From positions 1 to 38,288 of the forward strand of contig DVIR01000037.1 in assembly GCA_018711085.1 (NCBI GenBank): a stretch of 38,288 nucleotides of DNA, read 5' to 3'. Shown piece by piece: positions 7,778 through 17,800 of the stretch. Source of the stretch: Faeciplasma gallinarum (GTDB taxonomy: Bacteria > Bacillota > Clostridia > Oscillospirales > Ruminococcaceae). How positions within the stretch are numbered: position 1 is the stretch's first letter; every line of letters starts with the position of its first letter. The position numbers were made by a program, and so were the translations under genes. The notes beneath the pieces are model-generated. The model was not told the DNA's origin, ran no database searches, and worked only from the letters and a program-made list of their open reading frames with translations.

Positions 7778-8674
7778 ATGAAAAAATTAAGACTTTGTGC
7801 GGTAATCTTTATGGCTATGGTAATGGTATTTACCATGGTGGCTTGTGGTGACACAGCTAACGATGCTGACAATGACACAACAGGCAACGTTACCACAAAC
7901 GAAAACGACAGTGAAGAAGACAACACTTCCGATGATGAAGAGGATTCCAAGACGGTTTCCACCGACGGATCCACATCAATGGAGAGCGTAATCGGATACC
8001 TCAGCGAGGCTTACATGGAGTCTCATGACGGCGTAACCATCACCTACAACCCCACGGGTTCCAGCGCCGGTATTCAGGCTGTATCCGAGGGCAGATGTGA
8101 TATCGGTCTTTCAAGCCGTGACCTCAAGGACGACGAGGCTGAGACACTCAACGGAACTGTAGTTGCAATCGACGGTATAGCAATCATCGTCAACACCGAG
8201 AACCCCGTTTCCGATCTTACCGTTGAGCAGATCGCTGCTCTTTACACCGGCGAGATCACCAACTGGAGCGAGGTTGGCGGAAACGACGCACCGGTAGTTT
8301 GCATAGGACGTGAGGCTGCATCCGGAACAAGAGACGGATTTGAGTCCATCACCGGAACCGAGGACGCATGTGTGTACTCTCAGGAGCTCACCGCTACAGG
8401 CGACGTAATCCAGACTGTTGCATCCAACCCCAACGCAATCGGATATGCATCACTTTCAGCTGTAGGGGACACCGTTAAGACATTGTCTGTAAACGGAGTT
8501 CTTCCTTCAAACGAAACCATTCTCGATGGTACATATGAAGTACAGCGTAACTTCGTACTCGTAACGAGCAAGGACAAGGAGCTCACCGGCACTGCTAAGG
8601 ACTTCTTTGACTACATGCTCAGCGACGAAGCTGCACAGTACATCGAAGCTGCAGGAGCAGTTCCCGTAAACTGA
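7778..8674 (+). CDS. pstS: Phosphate ABC transporter substrate-binding lipoprotein PstS
   Basis: Binds inorganic phosphate outside the cell and passes it to PstC-PstA. I start at 7778 because AAAGGA lies about 10 bases upstream. The precursor has a Lys-Lys signal peptide with a lipobox (FTMVAC, Cys near residue 23), so it is a lipoprotein. A strongly acidic, Asn/Thr/Asp/Glu-rich linker of about 40 residues follows, before the binding domain starts with the PstS hallmark DGSTSMESVIGYLSEAY. Phosphate-binding segments visible are the TGSSAGIQAV loop and REAASGTRDGFE. It is the first gene of pstSCAB-phoU; a stem-loop separates it from pstC, consistent with higher PstS expression. Confidence 0.96.
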   Translation: MKKLRLCAVIFMAMVMVFTMVACGDTANDADNDTTGNVTTNENDSEEDNTSDDEEDSKTVSTDGSTSMESVIGYLSEAYMESHDGVTITYNPTGSSAGIQAVSEGRCDIGLSSRDLKDDEAETLNGTVVAIDGIAIIVNTENPVSDLTVEQIAALYTGEITNWSEVGGNDAPVVCIGREAASGTRDGFESITGTEDACVYSQELTATGDVIQTVASNPNAIGYASLSAVGDTVKTLSVNGVLPSNETILDGTYEVQRNFVLVTSKDKELTGTAKDFFDYMLSDEAAQYIEAAGAVPVN

Positions 8675-8703
8675 TTTAAACAACTTACACAAAACCCTAA
8701 CTT

Positions 8704-8736
8704 CAAGACTGTGCCCGCTCCCTGGGTGCAGTCTTG
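8704..8736 (+). terminator. Intercistronic stem-loop between pstS and pstC
   Basis: CAAGACTG (8704-8711) pairs exactly with CAGTCTTG (8729-8736), with further CCC/GGG pairing inside. No T-run follows, so it is more likely a processing or mRNA-stabilising hairpin, or a partial attenuator, than a full terminator. Confidence 0.6.
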
Positions 8737-8769
8737 ATATCTGAATAACTGTAAATACCGGAGAATGAA

Positions 8770-9663
8770 ATGAGTAAATTTAAAAATGCGCTGCGCAAAG
8801 CGGCAAAATTTATTGACAAGATGATGAGCGTAATCTTCACTGCATGCGGATTCATTGCCATCGCTTTCGTCATTATCATTACAGTGTATCTGATAGTCTC
8901 AGGTATTCCTGCAATCAGAGAAATAGGACTTGGTGAATTTCTCTTCGGAACGGTGTGGAAGCCTACGGTAGATGAAAATCCTCAGTACGGTATACTTCCG
9001 TTTATTCTCTCATCGGTATACGGCACATTCGGAGCAATCCTCATAGGCGTGCCGATAGGACTGATGTGTGCAATATTCATATCTAAGAAGGCAAAGGGAC
9101 CTGTTGCGACGGCTATAAGCTCTGCTGTAGACCTTTTGGCAGGCATACCTTCGGTTGTATACGGACTCATAGGAATGATGTTTGTTGTTCCTACAGTCAG
9201 AGAAGTGTTTAACCTCCCCGACGGAGCAAACCTTTTGTCGGCCATAATAGTTTTGTCGGTCATGATACTGCCTTCCGTCATTTCAATGTCTACTACTTCT
9301 ATCAGAGCGGTGCCCAGAGAATATGAGGAGGCGTCGCTGGCTTTAGGAGCTACAAAGACCGAAACAATATTTAAAGTTACCCTTCCCGCCGCAAAGAGCG
9401 GAATAATGGCTGCGGTTGTCTTAGGAACAGGAAGAGCCATAGGCGAGGCAATGGCGGTAATGATGGTTGCGGGAAACGTTGCAAACATGCCCGGACTGTT
9501 CAAGAGCGTAATGTTCCTTACTACAGCGGTTGCGAGCGGTATGGGATATTCGTCCGGACTCTACCGCGAGGCACTGTTCTCGGTTGCACTTGTCCTGTTC
9601 GTGTTTATCATGATTATCAACCTCATACTCAACTTGATTGTAAAAAAGAATAAGGACAAATAG
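8770..9663 (+). CDS. pstC: Phosphate ABC transporter permease PstC
   Basis: One of two membrane subunits of the Pst phosphate importer, 297 residues with about six hydrophobic spans. The binding-protein-dependent permease (EAA) loop is visible as EYEEASLALGATKTETIFKVTLPAAKSGI, and the PstC-type LAGIPSVVYGLIGMMFVVP lies before it. GGAGA precedes the ATG by about 5 bases. It follows pstS by 95 bases and precedes pstA by 29, in the usual order. Confidence 0.96.
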   Translation: MSKFKNALRKAAKFIDKMMSVIFTACGFIAIAFVIIITVYLIVSGIPAIREIGLGEFLFGTVWKPTVDENPQYGILPFILSSVYGTFGAILIGVPIGLMCAIFISKKAKGPVATAISSAVDLLAGIPSVVYGLIGMMFVVPTVREVFNLPDGANLLSAIIVLSVMILPSVISMSTTSIRAVPREYEEASLALGATKTETIFKVTLPAAKSGIMAAVVLGTGRAIGEAMAVMMVAGNVANMPGLFKSVMFLTTAVASGMGYSSGLYREALFSVALVLFVFIMIINLILNLIVKKNKDK

Positions 9664-9692
9664 TGTACAGATGTACGGCAAGGAATGAAAAT

Positions 9693-10565
9693 ATGAACGA
9701 TTTATCTTCTATTTCGACTAAAAGAAAATTTAAGAGCGGACTGCTCAACTTCTTTATTTACCTGTGTGTGGCTTTCCTTCTTGCTCTGCTCGCGTTCCTT
9801 ATAGGATGCATATTTGTCAAGGGACTGCCCAACGTAACGTGGGAGCTGCTCACAACCGAACAAAGCTTTTTAAAGGGCACGAACGGAATACTCCCCAACA
9901 TTCTCAATACACTTTATATCATAATCATAACTTTAATCATCGTGCTGCCGCTCGGCACCGGCGCGGCAATATACCTCAACGAGTACGCCAAAAGCAAAAG
10001 AGCCGTAAAGATAATCGAGTACGCTGTCGAAACCCTGGCAGGTATCCCGTCGATTATCTACGGACTTGTAGGTATGCTTGTGTTCTGCGAGGCGTTCAAG
10101 CTCCAGACAAGTATACTCTCGGGATCTTTAACGCTCGTTATAATGACCCTGCCGGTTGTCATAAGAACCACCTGCGAGAGCCTTAAAACGGTGCCTAACA
10201 GCTACCGCGAGGGATCGCTTGCGCTCGGCTCGGGAAAGTGGCACATGGTAAGAACCGTTGTTTTGCCCTCTGCAATAGACGGAATCGTCACAGGATGTAT
10301 ACTTTCAATAGGAAGAATTGTCGGAGAAAGCGCGGCGCTTTTGTTCACTGCCGGAATGGCAAACAAAACGCTCAGCATCATAGATGCGGTAACCCCCGGA
10401 AACGCAGGATCTACGCTCACCGTTGCAATGTACATGTATGCAAAGGAGCGCGGTGATATGGACACGGCGTTTGCAATTGCGGCGATACTTCTCATAATCA
10501 CTTTCATAATAAACATTGCGGCGCATCTTGCGGCAAAGCTTCTTAAAAAGGAGACAAGAAAATGA
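9693..10565 (+). CDS. pstA: Phosphate ABC transporter permease PstA
   Basis: Second membrane subunit of the Pst importer, 290 residues from the ATG at 9693, chosen because AAGGAA (9680-9685) lies 7 bases upstream; a GTG at 9663 overlaps the pstC stop and has no binding site. It shows about six spans, the paired motif LAGIPSIIYGLVGMLVF and the EAA loop SYREGSLALGSGKWHMVRTVVLPSAIDGI, very similar to PstC, as expected for the heterodimer. Its stop overlaps the pstB start by 4 bases (ATGA), indicating translational coupling. Confidence 0.96.
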   Translation: MNDLSSISTKRKFKSGLLNFFIYLCVAFLLALLAFLIGCIFVKGLPNVTWELLTTEQSFLKGTNGILPNILNTLYIIIITLIIVLPLGTGAAIYLNEYAKSKRAVKIIEYAVETLAGIPSIIYGLVGMLVFCEAFKLQTSILSGSLTLVIMTLPVVIRTTCESLKTVPNSYREGSLALGSGKWHMVRTVVLPSAIDGIVTGCILSIGRIVGESAALLFTAGMANKTLSIIDAVTPGNAGSTLTVAMYMYAKERGDMDTAFAIAAILLIITFIINIAAHLAAKLLKKETRK

Positions 10566-11314
10566 GTAACATTATCCAAACAGAGTCGCTGAACCTCTGG
10601 TACGATACCAACCACGCCCTCAAGGACATAAACCTTTCTATCCCCGAAAAGCAGATAACAGCGCTTATCGGACCGTCGGGATGCGGAAAGTCCACCTTCC
10701 TTAAAACCCTCAACAGAATGAACGACCTCGTCGGAAACGTCAGGATCGAAGGAAAAGTCCTTATAAAGGGCAAGGACATCTACAAGGACGTCGATGTAAA
10801 CATGCTCAGAAAGCAGGTCGGAATGGTGTTCCAAAAGCCCAATCCATTCCCGATGAGCATATATGACAACATAGCATACGGCCCGAGAATACACGGCATA
10901 AGATCAAGAGTAAAGCTTGACGAAATAGTCGAGCGCTCTTTGAAGCAGGCTGCAATATGGGACGAGTGCAAGGACAGACTTAAAAAGAGCGCACTTGAAA
11001 TGAGCGGCGGACAGCAGCAGAGATTGTGCATAGCAAGAGCGCTTGCGGTTGAGCCTGAGATACTTCTTATGGACGAACCTACGTCCGCCTTGGACCCTAT
11101 CTCGACTTCAAAGATAGAAGATCTTGCTTTGGAGCTAAAAGAGAAGTATACTATTGTCATTGTAACGCATAACATGCAGCAGGCGGCGAGAATATCAGAC
11201 ATGACCGCGTTCTTCCTCTTAGGAGAAGTGGTTGAGTTTGACTCTGCCGAAACCCTGTTCTCCACTCCTCACGACAAGCGTACGGAGGACTACATAACCG
11301 GTAGATTCGGTTGA
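10562..11314 (+). CDS. pstB: Phosphate ABC transporter ATP-binding protein PstB
   Basis: ATPase that powers Pst uptake, 250 residues, the usual PstB length. Walker A is GPSGCGKST (about 37-45), followed by the PstB-type FLKTLNRMNDL. The Q-loop is VFQKPNPFPMSIYDNIAYGPR, a very characteristic PstB segment. The signature is MSGGQQQRLCIARALA, Walker B is ILLMDEPTSALD, and the switch histidine is in VTHNMQQAARISD. It overlaps pstA by 4 bases and is followed within 23 bases by phoU. Confidence 0.98.
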   Translation: MSNIIQTESLNLWYDTNHALKDINLSIPEKQITALIGPSGCGKSTFLKTLNRMNDLVGNVRIEGKVLIKGKDIYKDVDVNMLRKQVGMVFQKPNPFPMSIYDNIAYGPRIHGIRSRVKLDEIVERSLKQAAIWDECKDRLKKSALEMSGGQQQRLCIARALAVEPEILLMDEPTSALDPISTSKIEDLALELKEKYTIVIVTHNMQQAARISDMTAFFLLGEVVEFDSAETLFSTPHDKRTEDYITGRFG

Positions 11315-11337
11315 TATATGAGAAAGGCAGTGTGAAT

Positions 11338-11976
11338 ATGAGAACCCGTTTTGAATTTCAGCTTAATCAGCTCAATACCGAGCTTATACTCATGGGCGCT
11401 TTGTGCGAGGATGCCATAAGCTGCGCTGTTAAATATCTTATTGAAAACGACCACAAGATGAAGGAAAACGTCGCTGAGGCAGAGGAGCAGATCAACCGCA
11501 AGATGCGCGACATCGAAGGACTTTGCATGCGCCTTTTGATTCAGCAGCAGCCGGTAGCTACCGATTTGAGAGTTATATCCTCTGCGCTGAAGATGATATC
11601 CGATATGGAGAGAATCGGCGACCAGGCGTTTGACATCTCCGAAATTGCCGAGTATGTCTCATCTTCCGGCATGAACAGCAAGACGCATATATCAGATATG
11701 GCGGAGGCTGCGTCGAGAATGGTTACAAACTGCGTCGAGTCGTTCGTCAAGAAGGATGTCGAGGCTGCGAGGGCGGTTGTAAAGATGGACGACGAGGTTG
11801 ACGACCTGTTCATCCAGCTCAAGGACGAGCTTATCGAGGCTATAAGGTCAAACAAGGAGGACGCCGAGGCGCTTGTAGACCTTCTTATGATAGCTAAGTA
11901 CTTTGAGCGCATAGGCGACCACGCTGTCAACATAGCCCAGTGGGTAATATACGCCATCATCGGTGAGCATGAATAA
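11338..11976 (+). CDS. phoU: Phosphate signalling complex protein PhoU
   Basis: Cytoplasmic helical-bundle protein of 212 residues that links the Pst transporter to the PhoR kinase and damps phosphate uptake and signalling. The start at 11338 follows AAAGG by 10 bases. Both PhoU repeats are visible, including the metal-binding-type E/D-rich segments IAEAEEQINRKMRDIEG-like (here VAEAEEQINRKMRDIEG), SALKMISDMERIGDQAFDI and, in the second half, YFERIGDHAVNIAQWV. It ends the pst operon. phoP follows after 184 bases with its own promoter. Confidence 0.96.
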   Translation: MRTRFEFQLNQLNTELILMGALCEDAISCAVKYLIENDHKMKENVAEAEEQINRKMRDIEGLCMRLLIQQQPVATDLRVISSALKMISDMERIGDQAFDISEIAEYVSSSGMNSKTHISDMAEAASRMVTNCVESFVKKDVEAARAVVKMDDEVDDLFIQLKDELIEAIRSNKEDAEALVDLLMIAKYFERIGDHAVNIAQWVIYAIIGEHE

Positions 11977-12006
11977 CTAAAACAAAATACACGGACAAGA
12001 GGCTGA

Positions 12007-12052
12007 TTCGAGGAAATATAACCTTGATATCGCCTCGAACCGATTGTATAAT
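12007..12052 (+). promoter_or_regulatory. phoP-phoR promoter with flanking inverted repeat
   Basis: TTGATA (12024-12029), 17 bases, TATAAT (12047-12052) is a near-consensus SigA promoter. TTCGAGG (12007-12013) and CCTCGAA (12033-12039) are exact inverted arms flanking the -35, so a dimeric regulator could cover it. The leader before the phoP start would be about 100 bases. Confidence 0.75.
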
Positions 12053-12160
12053 AAAAGCAGAAAACACGGCTTGCCGCATCGCCGAACCGAAAAAAACAGC
12101 AAAGGCGTGCGGATGAGCAAAACACGCAATACATATTCGTAAACGAAGGAGACGTCACAA

Positions 12161-12859
12161 ATGCAGCAGAGCGAACATACAGCTTCCATATATTTAGTGG
12201 AGGATGACGATAATATAAGAAAACTCATATCATACGCTCTGTCAAAGGAGGGCTATGACGTAAGCGGTTATGCGCTGCCGAGCGAGTTTTGGAAGGGATA
12301 TTACGAAAAGCATCCCGACCTTGTGCTCTTAGATATTATGCTCCCCGAAGAGGACGGCTTGTCTATACTTAAAAAGCTCAGAGCGGAGTCTCAGACGCTG
12401 CCTATAATCATGCTTACGGCAAAGGGCAGCGAGTTTGACAAGGTGACCGGACTTGACATGGGAGCGGACGATTACATAGCAAAGCCCTTCGGAATGACCG
12501 AGCTTGCATCGAGAGTCAGAGCGGTGCTCAGGCGCAGCATGGTTATGCAAAACAGCGCCGAAAAAATCTTTAACATAGGCGAGCTTTACGTCAACACCGA
12601 AAAACATATTATCGAGGTTGCAGGAGAGGAAATATCTCTTTCGTTTAAGGAATATTCGCTGCTCGTTGCGCTTTTGGAGGCCGACGGAAAGGTCATGAGG
12701 CGCGAGGAGCTTATAAGCAGGGTCTGGGGCGAGTTTTACGGCGAGTCAAGAACCCTTGACGTTCACATAAGAAGCCTCAGAGTCAAGCTGAAAACCGCGG
12801 GCAAATATATAGTTACCGTAAAAAATATCGGCTATAAAATTACGAAAGAGAACGGATGA
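12161..12859 (+). CDS. phoP: Response regulator, OmpR/PhoB family (PhoP-like)
   Basis: Cytoplasmic transcription factor of 232 residues. The receiver domain has the acidic pocket VEDDDN (about 13-18), the phospho-acceptor Asp58 in LVLLDIMLPEEDG, the Thr switch in IIMLTAKG and the Lys in DDYIAKPF. The C-terminal winged helix is of OmpR type, ending in GESRTLDVHIRSLRVKLKTA and a VKNIGYKI hairpin. A GGAG site lies 9 bases before the ATG. Its position between phoU and a PhoR-type kinase, with ATGA overlap to the latter, makes it the phosphate-limitation regulator; its target DNA was not identified here. Confidence 0.93.
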   Translation: MQQSEHTASIYLVEDDDNIRKLISYALSKEGYDVSGYALPSEFWKGYYEKHPDLVLLDIMLPEEDGLSILKKLRAESQTLPIIMLTAKGSEFDKVTGLDMGADDYIAKPFGMTELASRVRAVLRRSMVMQNSAEKIFNIGELYVNTEKHIIEVAGEEISLSFKEYSLLVALLEADGKVMRREELISRVWGEFYGESRTLDVHIRSLRVKLKTAGKYIVTVKNIGYKITKENG

Positions 12860-14559
12860 AAATGAGTAAGAGAATATTCAGAATGGCTATACTTGTGGCG
12901 TTTATTGTTTTGATCGCAAGTACGGCGTTCATAATGGGAATATTATACGATTTCTTCGAGAAGCAGCTTGAAAACGAGCTTGCATCCGAAGCACAGTACG
13001 TATCCTTCGGAATAGATAAGGTCGGCATGGAGTACTTAGACGGCTTTGAGTCAAGCGACGGCAACAGGATAACCGTGATCGCTCCCGACGGAGAGGTGCT
13101 TGCAGACACCGCGGCAGACCCGTCGTCGCTCGGAAACCACTCCGACAGGGAAGAGGTTCAGGAGGCTTTGGAAACCGGAACCGGTATGAGCATAAGGTAT
13201 TCCGACACCATTACCGAGAGAACCGTTTACTACGCCACCTTGATGGATGACGGAAATGTTTTGAGAGTTTGTGCAGTACAGTACTCTGTTTTTGCAGCGC
13301 TTTTAAATCTCCTCTGGCCTGTAACGGTTGTCATAATACTTGCAATAATACTTTCGCTCATACTCTCCGACAGAGCTGCTAAGCGCATAGTAAGACCTAT
13401 AAACGCACTAAACTTAGACGAGCCGGAGAAAAACGAAACGTATGAAGAGCTGACCCCGCTGCTCAAGAAAATAGCCACTCAGCGCAGGGAGATAGACAAA
13501 CAGCTTGAAAGCGCCCGCCATAAGCAGGAGGAGTTTATACTCATAACCGAAAACATGAGCGAGGGATTTTTGGTCATAGACAACGAAACCAACGTTCTGA
13601 CCTATAACTCTGCGGCGCTCAGCCTTTTGGGCATAAACCGCGAGCAGGTGAACGGAAGTGTTCTCGTTTTAAACCGCGCCAAGGACTTCAGATATGTTGT
13701 CGAAAAGGCGCTTGAGGGAGACAGAGCGGAAAGCGAAATGCCCTTAGGCGACAAGACTTACAGGCTCATAGCAAATCCGGTGTATGAAAACTCAAAGATA
13801 ATAGGCGCAGTTATATTGATCCTCGACATAACGGAAAGCGCCGAGAGGGAACGCTTGAGAAGAGAGTTCACCTCAAACGTTTCGCATGAGCTTAAAACCC
13901 CGCTTACTTCCATTTCGGGATTTGCCGAGATGATGATGGGCGGAGGAGTGCCGGAAGCCACCGTGATAGACTTTTCAAAGTCTATTTACGACGAGGCAAA
14001 AAGGCTTATCACTTTAGTGAACGACATAATAAAAATATCGGAGCTTGACGACGACACCGCAGTTTTTGAAAAGGAAAACGTGGATCTTTACGAACTCGCA
14101 TCCGATATAGTGAAAAGACTCAAGCCTCAGGCGGATAAAAAGCACGTCACCATCGACCTGAGCGGAGAGCCTGCCGAAGTTTACGGCGTAGATAAGATAC
14201 TCGACGAAATGATATATAACCTTGCGGACAACGCCATCAAGTACAACAAAGACGGCGGAAACGTGAAGATAAGCGTGGTTAAATCCTCCGACAAGGTAAT
14301 GGTCACGGTTTCGGACAACGGAATAGGCATCCCTAAGCAAGACATTAACAGGGTTTTTGAGAGATTTTACAGCGTTGACAAGAGCCATTCCAAGCTTATG
14401 GGAGGTACCGGCCTCGGATTGTCCATAGTAAAGCATGGAGCGATGTATCACAAAGCGGAAATTTATATTGAAAGCGAAGAAGGCGTAGGCACATCAATTT
14501 CAATTGAGTTTCCCGTGGGAGACGAATCTTCCAAAATGCAAAATGAAGATACAAAATAA
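12856..14559 (+). CDS. phoR: Phosphate-sensing sensor histidine kinase (PhoR-like)
   Basis: Membrane histidine kinase of 567 residues, partner of the preceding regulator (4-base ATGA overlap). Membrane span about 10-30, an extracytoplasmic sensor region of about 120 residues, second span about 150-172, a short juxtamembrane linker, a PAS domain about 225-330, then HisKA with phospho-acceptor His344 in SNVSHELKTPLTSISGF. The catalytic domain shows the N box DNAIKYNKDGG, G1 VSDNGIGIP, F box FERFYSVDKS and G2 GGTGLGLSIVKH. The full set of motifs suggests an active kinase. A terminator follows, so it ends this transcript. Confidence 0.94.
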   Translation: MKMSKRIFRMAILVAFIVLIASTAFIMGILYDFFEKQLENELASEAQYVSFGIDKVGMEYLDGFESSDGNRITVIAPDGEVLADTAADPSSLGNHSDREEVQEALETGTGMSIRYSDTITERTVYYATLMDDGNVLRVCAVQYSVFAALLNLLWPVTVVIILAIILSLILSDRAAKRIVRPINALNLDEPEKNETYEELTPLLKKIATQRREIDKQLESARHKQEEFILITENMSEGFLVIDNETNVLTYNSAALSLLGINREQVNGSVLVLNRAKDFRYVVEKALEGDRAESEMPLGDKTYRLIANPVYENSKIIGAVILILDITESAERERLRREFTSNVSHELKTPLTSISGFAEMMMGGGVPEATVIDFSKSIYDEAKRLITLVNDIIKISELDDDTAVFEKENVDLYELASDIVKRLKPQADKKHVTIDLSGEPAEVYGVDKILDEMIYNLADNAIKYNKDGGNVKISVVKSSDKVMVTVSDNGIGIPKQDINRVFERFYSVDKSHSKLMGGTGLGLSIVKHGAMYHKAEIYIESEEGVGTSISIEFPVGDESSKMQNEDTK

Positions 14560-14585
14560 AATAATATGAAACTGCATAAAGCTTC

Positions 14586-14623
14586 ATCCCGCCTTTCTCG
14601 GAAAAACGAGAGGGCGGGATTTT
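14586..14623 (+). terminator. Intrinsic terminator after phoR
   Basis: ATCCCGCC with an inner CTCG (14586-14600) pairs with CGAG and GGCGGGAT (14607-14620), a small TTT/AG internal mismatch, then TTTT. Confidence 0.9.
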
Positions 14624-14728
14624 GCATTGTGAAGCAGAAGCTAACCGTCCTGCCTGCTGCAAAAATGATATTTAGTGATGTAACGATTGATAAATGAAAA
14701 TACGTTTCAATGCATTATACTAACTTTA

Positions 14729-14757
14729 TTGACAATGCTCAAAGACAATTGTATTAT
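14729..14757 (+). promoter_or_regulatory. Consensus SigA promoter for the large secreted protein
   Basis: TTGACA (14729-14734), exactly 17 bases, TATTAT (14752-14757). The leader is about 38 bases long. Confidence 0.85.
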
Positions 14758-14801
14758 AAAAATATGATATACATTTACTTTGAACATTGGAGTGATGAAA
14801 A

Positions 14802-17800
14802 ATGAAGAAGGCTGCACTTTGCAGGGCTGTCGCGGTGGCAGCGGCGGCGGTCATGGCTGTGGGTCTTGTGCCGGCGGGAAGCATCACCGAGGCGTTTGCC
14901 GCGGAAAACTCTCCTGCTGCCACACTCACCGTAGATCTTGACCCCAAGAGCAACACCGGCGACATAGTTCACGGAGCTGCTGGATTTTTGTACGGCGTGA
15001 GCAGCGAAGGCGTGCCCACAACAAACACCATCGTCCCGCTGAAGTCAAAAATACTTGTCACAAAGGGAGCTGTCGGAACAGAGCACCCTTATGGCGATGC
15101 GCTTGACGTGGCAAAGACGTTTTTGGAAAGCGGCGGACAGCAGGTTCAGATGTACAACAGCAACTACTACGGCGTTTTCGGAGTAACTGCAACAATGGAT
15201 CGCTACTGCGAGGACCTTGTAAATTACATATGCCCCGCCGTTGTAGCGTGGAAGGAGGCGTGGAACGAAGAACACGGTACGCCCGATAACCCCAAGGACA
15301 CCATAGGCGCGGTGATAGACATCGATGAGGCCATAGTTTACGTTCCGATAAACGAGGGAACGCCTGCCGGCTTTGACTTTGCACTTTCCTGGAGAAAGTA
15401 CTGCGAGGCGATAAGATCCGTTGACCCCGGCGCGCATATCGCCGGCCCCAACTCATTCTATTATGACCTTGCGTTCACCGCCGGTCAGAATATGAAGACG
15501 TTTATACAGTACTGCGCGGATTACAACTGCATCCCGGACGTTATAACCTGGCACGAGCTTGAAACGAGCTGCTTAAAGGATATGTCCGATCACATGCAGA
15601 GATTTAAAACCGTGTGGGAAGAGACAGACTGGACAAAATACAACGAGGCTAACGGAACGGAGGGAATACCCGAAATACCGCAGGTTTGCTTTAACGAGTA
15701 TGCGGAAATGGCGTATTGCGGTGTCCCGGGAAGGCTTGTAAACTGGATATCGAGAATAGAGGATGAAAAGGTCACAGGATGTCTGCCGTTCTGGCATCAG
15801 GCAAATAACCTAAACGACCTTGCCGCGTCCGCAAACGAAGGAAACGGCGCATGGTGGCTGTACAAGTGGTACGGCGACATGTCGGGCGTCACCCAGCCGG
15901 TTGAATCCTCAACAGAGTATGACCAGCTTTACGGCGTGTCCACAATGGATGAATCAAAGGTGCTCTCCACTACACTTTTCGGCGGATTTACGGGAGATGT
16001 AACCGTCAAGCTCGAAAATGTCACAAAGACAAAGGCGTTCAGAGGAGCGGACAAGGTGCACGTGACGGTGGAGGAAACCATGTTCACGGGCTTCCACGGC
16101 GCGCTTGACTATCCTCCCACGATAATAGAGGGCGCGTATGAGGTGGCGTCTGACGGAAGTGTCACCGTAGAAGTTGACGGCACGCTCTTTGAAAACGCAT
16201 ATAAGCTCACAATTTCCCGGGCGTCAGACGATGACGAGGTGGGAGATGTGACATATACTTCAAGCGGCGACGTGTACGAGGCTGAGGATGCACAGACATC
16301 CTTGCTCGCTTCAAAGACGGACGCAAACACCAGCCCGTATTACTACATGTCCCAAACGGGCGAGTTTGCACGCGCTGTAGACATGCCCACCGGAGCTGTG
16401 CTTGAATACACCATAGACATTGAAAAAGACGGCCTGTACAGACTCGACTTCGTGTACGGAAACGGACAGGGAACAAACCGCGGAGATATGACTTCGCACG
16501 ACCCCGTGAACGTGATACAAAGCTTCTCGTTTGACGGGGAAGAGCCTGCCGATGAGGTCATGAAGTCTACGCTTTGGCAGACCATGACCGGAATCAAGTC
16601 CATATACCGCTACCTTGATGCGGGCGAGCATACAATTGAAATAACCTCCGCAGACGGCATAGACAACGGCATGGTGTTCCACGACTTTCTCAGGGTGACC
16701 TATATAAGCGAGACGGGCGACAGCGAGCCTGCTTTCACGAGAGATTTTGAGGTGGAGGAGTCCGACTTCAACATGCTTGTAGGAAACACCGATTCCACCG
16801 TTTCAACCGAGACCAAATTGTCGGGATACTCGGGAAGCGGATACATAACCGGACTTGAGCAAAGGTCCGTCCCAGAGGGCGGCGGAGTCAGATTCACCGT
16901 CATCGTTCCCGAGAGCGGACTGTACGACATAGATATGATTGTTCACTCCGCGGAGGACGCAGCAGACTCTTACATAAACCTTTACGTCGGAAATACCGCC
17001 GTGACGCTTGACAGGATAGTGACCACCGTTTCGGTACCTGCGTCGGCGGATTGGCAGACGGTTTCGGCAATAGTGTTCTTGGAAAAGGGAATAAACGTCG
17101 TTGATATAGACGGCAGCGTTGACCTTGATAAGATGACTGTTTCGGAAGGCGACTATTCAGACGCATCCACAACGTTTGAAGCGGAGGACTGCATTCCTTC
17201 AGAGCTTGAGGACTCGATAGCAGTTGTGGAAAGCGACGGCGCATCAAACGGCGAATATGTCGCCGGAATGGCGGGATCGTATACCGACCCCGATTACCTT
17301 GAGTTTGTGTATAACGCGCCTGAGGCCGGAAAGTATGCGCTTACGGTGTACCATTCAAACGAGGACATAGCGGGAACGCATGGATACAACATAAAGATAA
17401 TAGATAAGTATGCGGTGTTTGAGGTAAACGGCGAGTCTGACTCTCCGGTGTTTGACGTTCAGCCTTTGCCGGAGGACACGAGGACGGTTTACTACTTTGT
17501 AGACTGCGGAGACCATGACCCGACAACCGTTTCGGAGGGCGACGAGTTCGGCATATTGAACACCGTTACCGATCAGATTTACTCTGAGGATGAGACGGGC
17601 TACAGCTGGGGCGTTGAGATAATATCCGACGGCGAAAGGGTCGAATCCTCCGGAAATTCAGAGGATCACGCCGTGTACACCACCTATCAGCAGACAACCC
17701 GCGACAATATCAAGGACGGACAGGGCAAGGAGACGACATTCAGATATGCGCATAACCAGTATGAGGCGGGAATAGAGCCGAGATACGTTGCGTACAGATT

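Noticed and set aside
10202..10894. 230-codon frame on the - strand
   Set aside because: Antisense to pstA/pstB, whose motifs are intact in the + frame.
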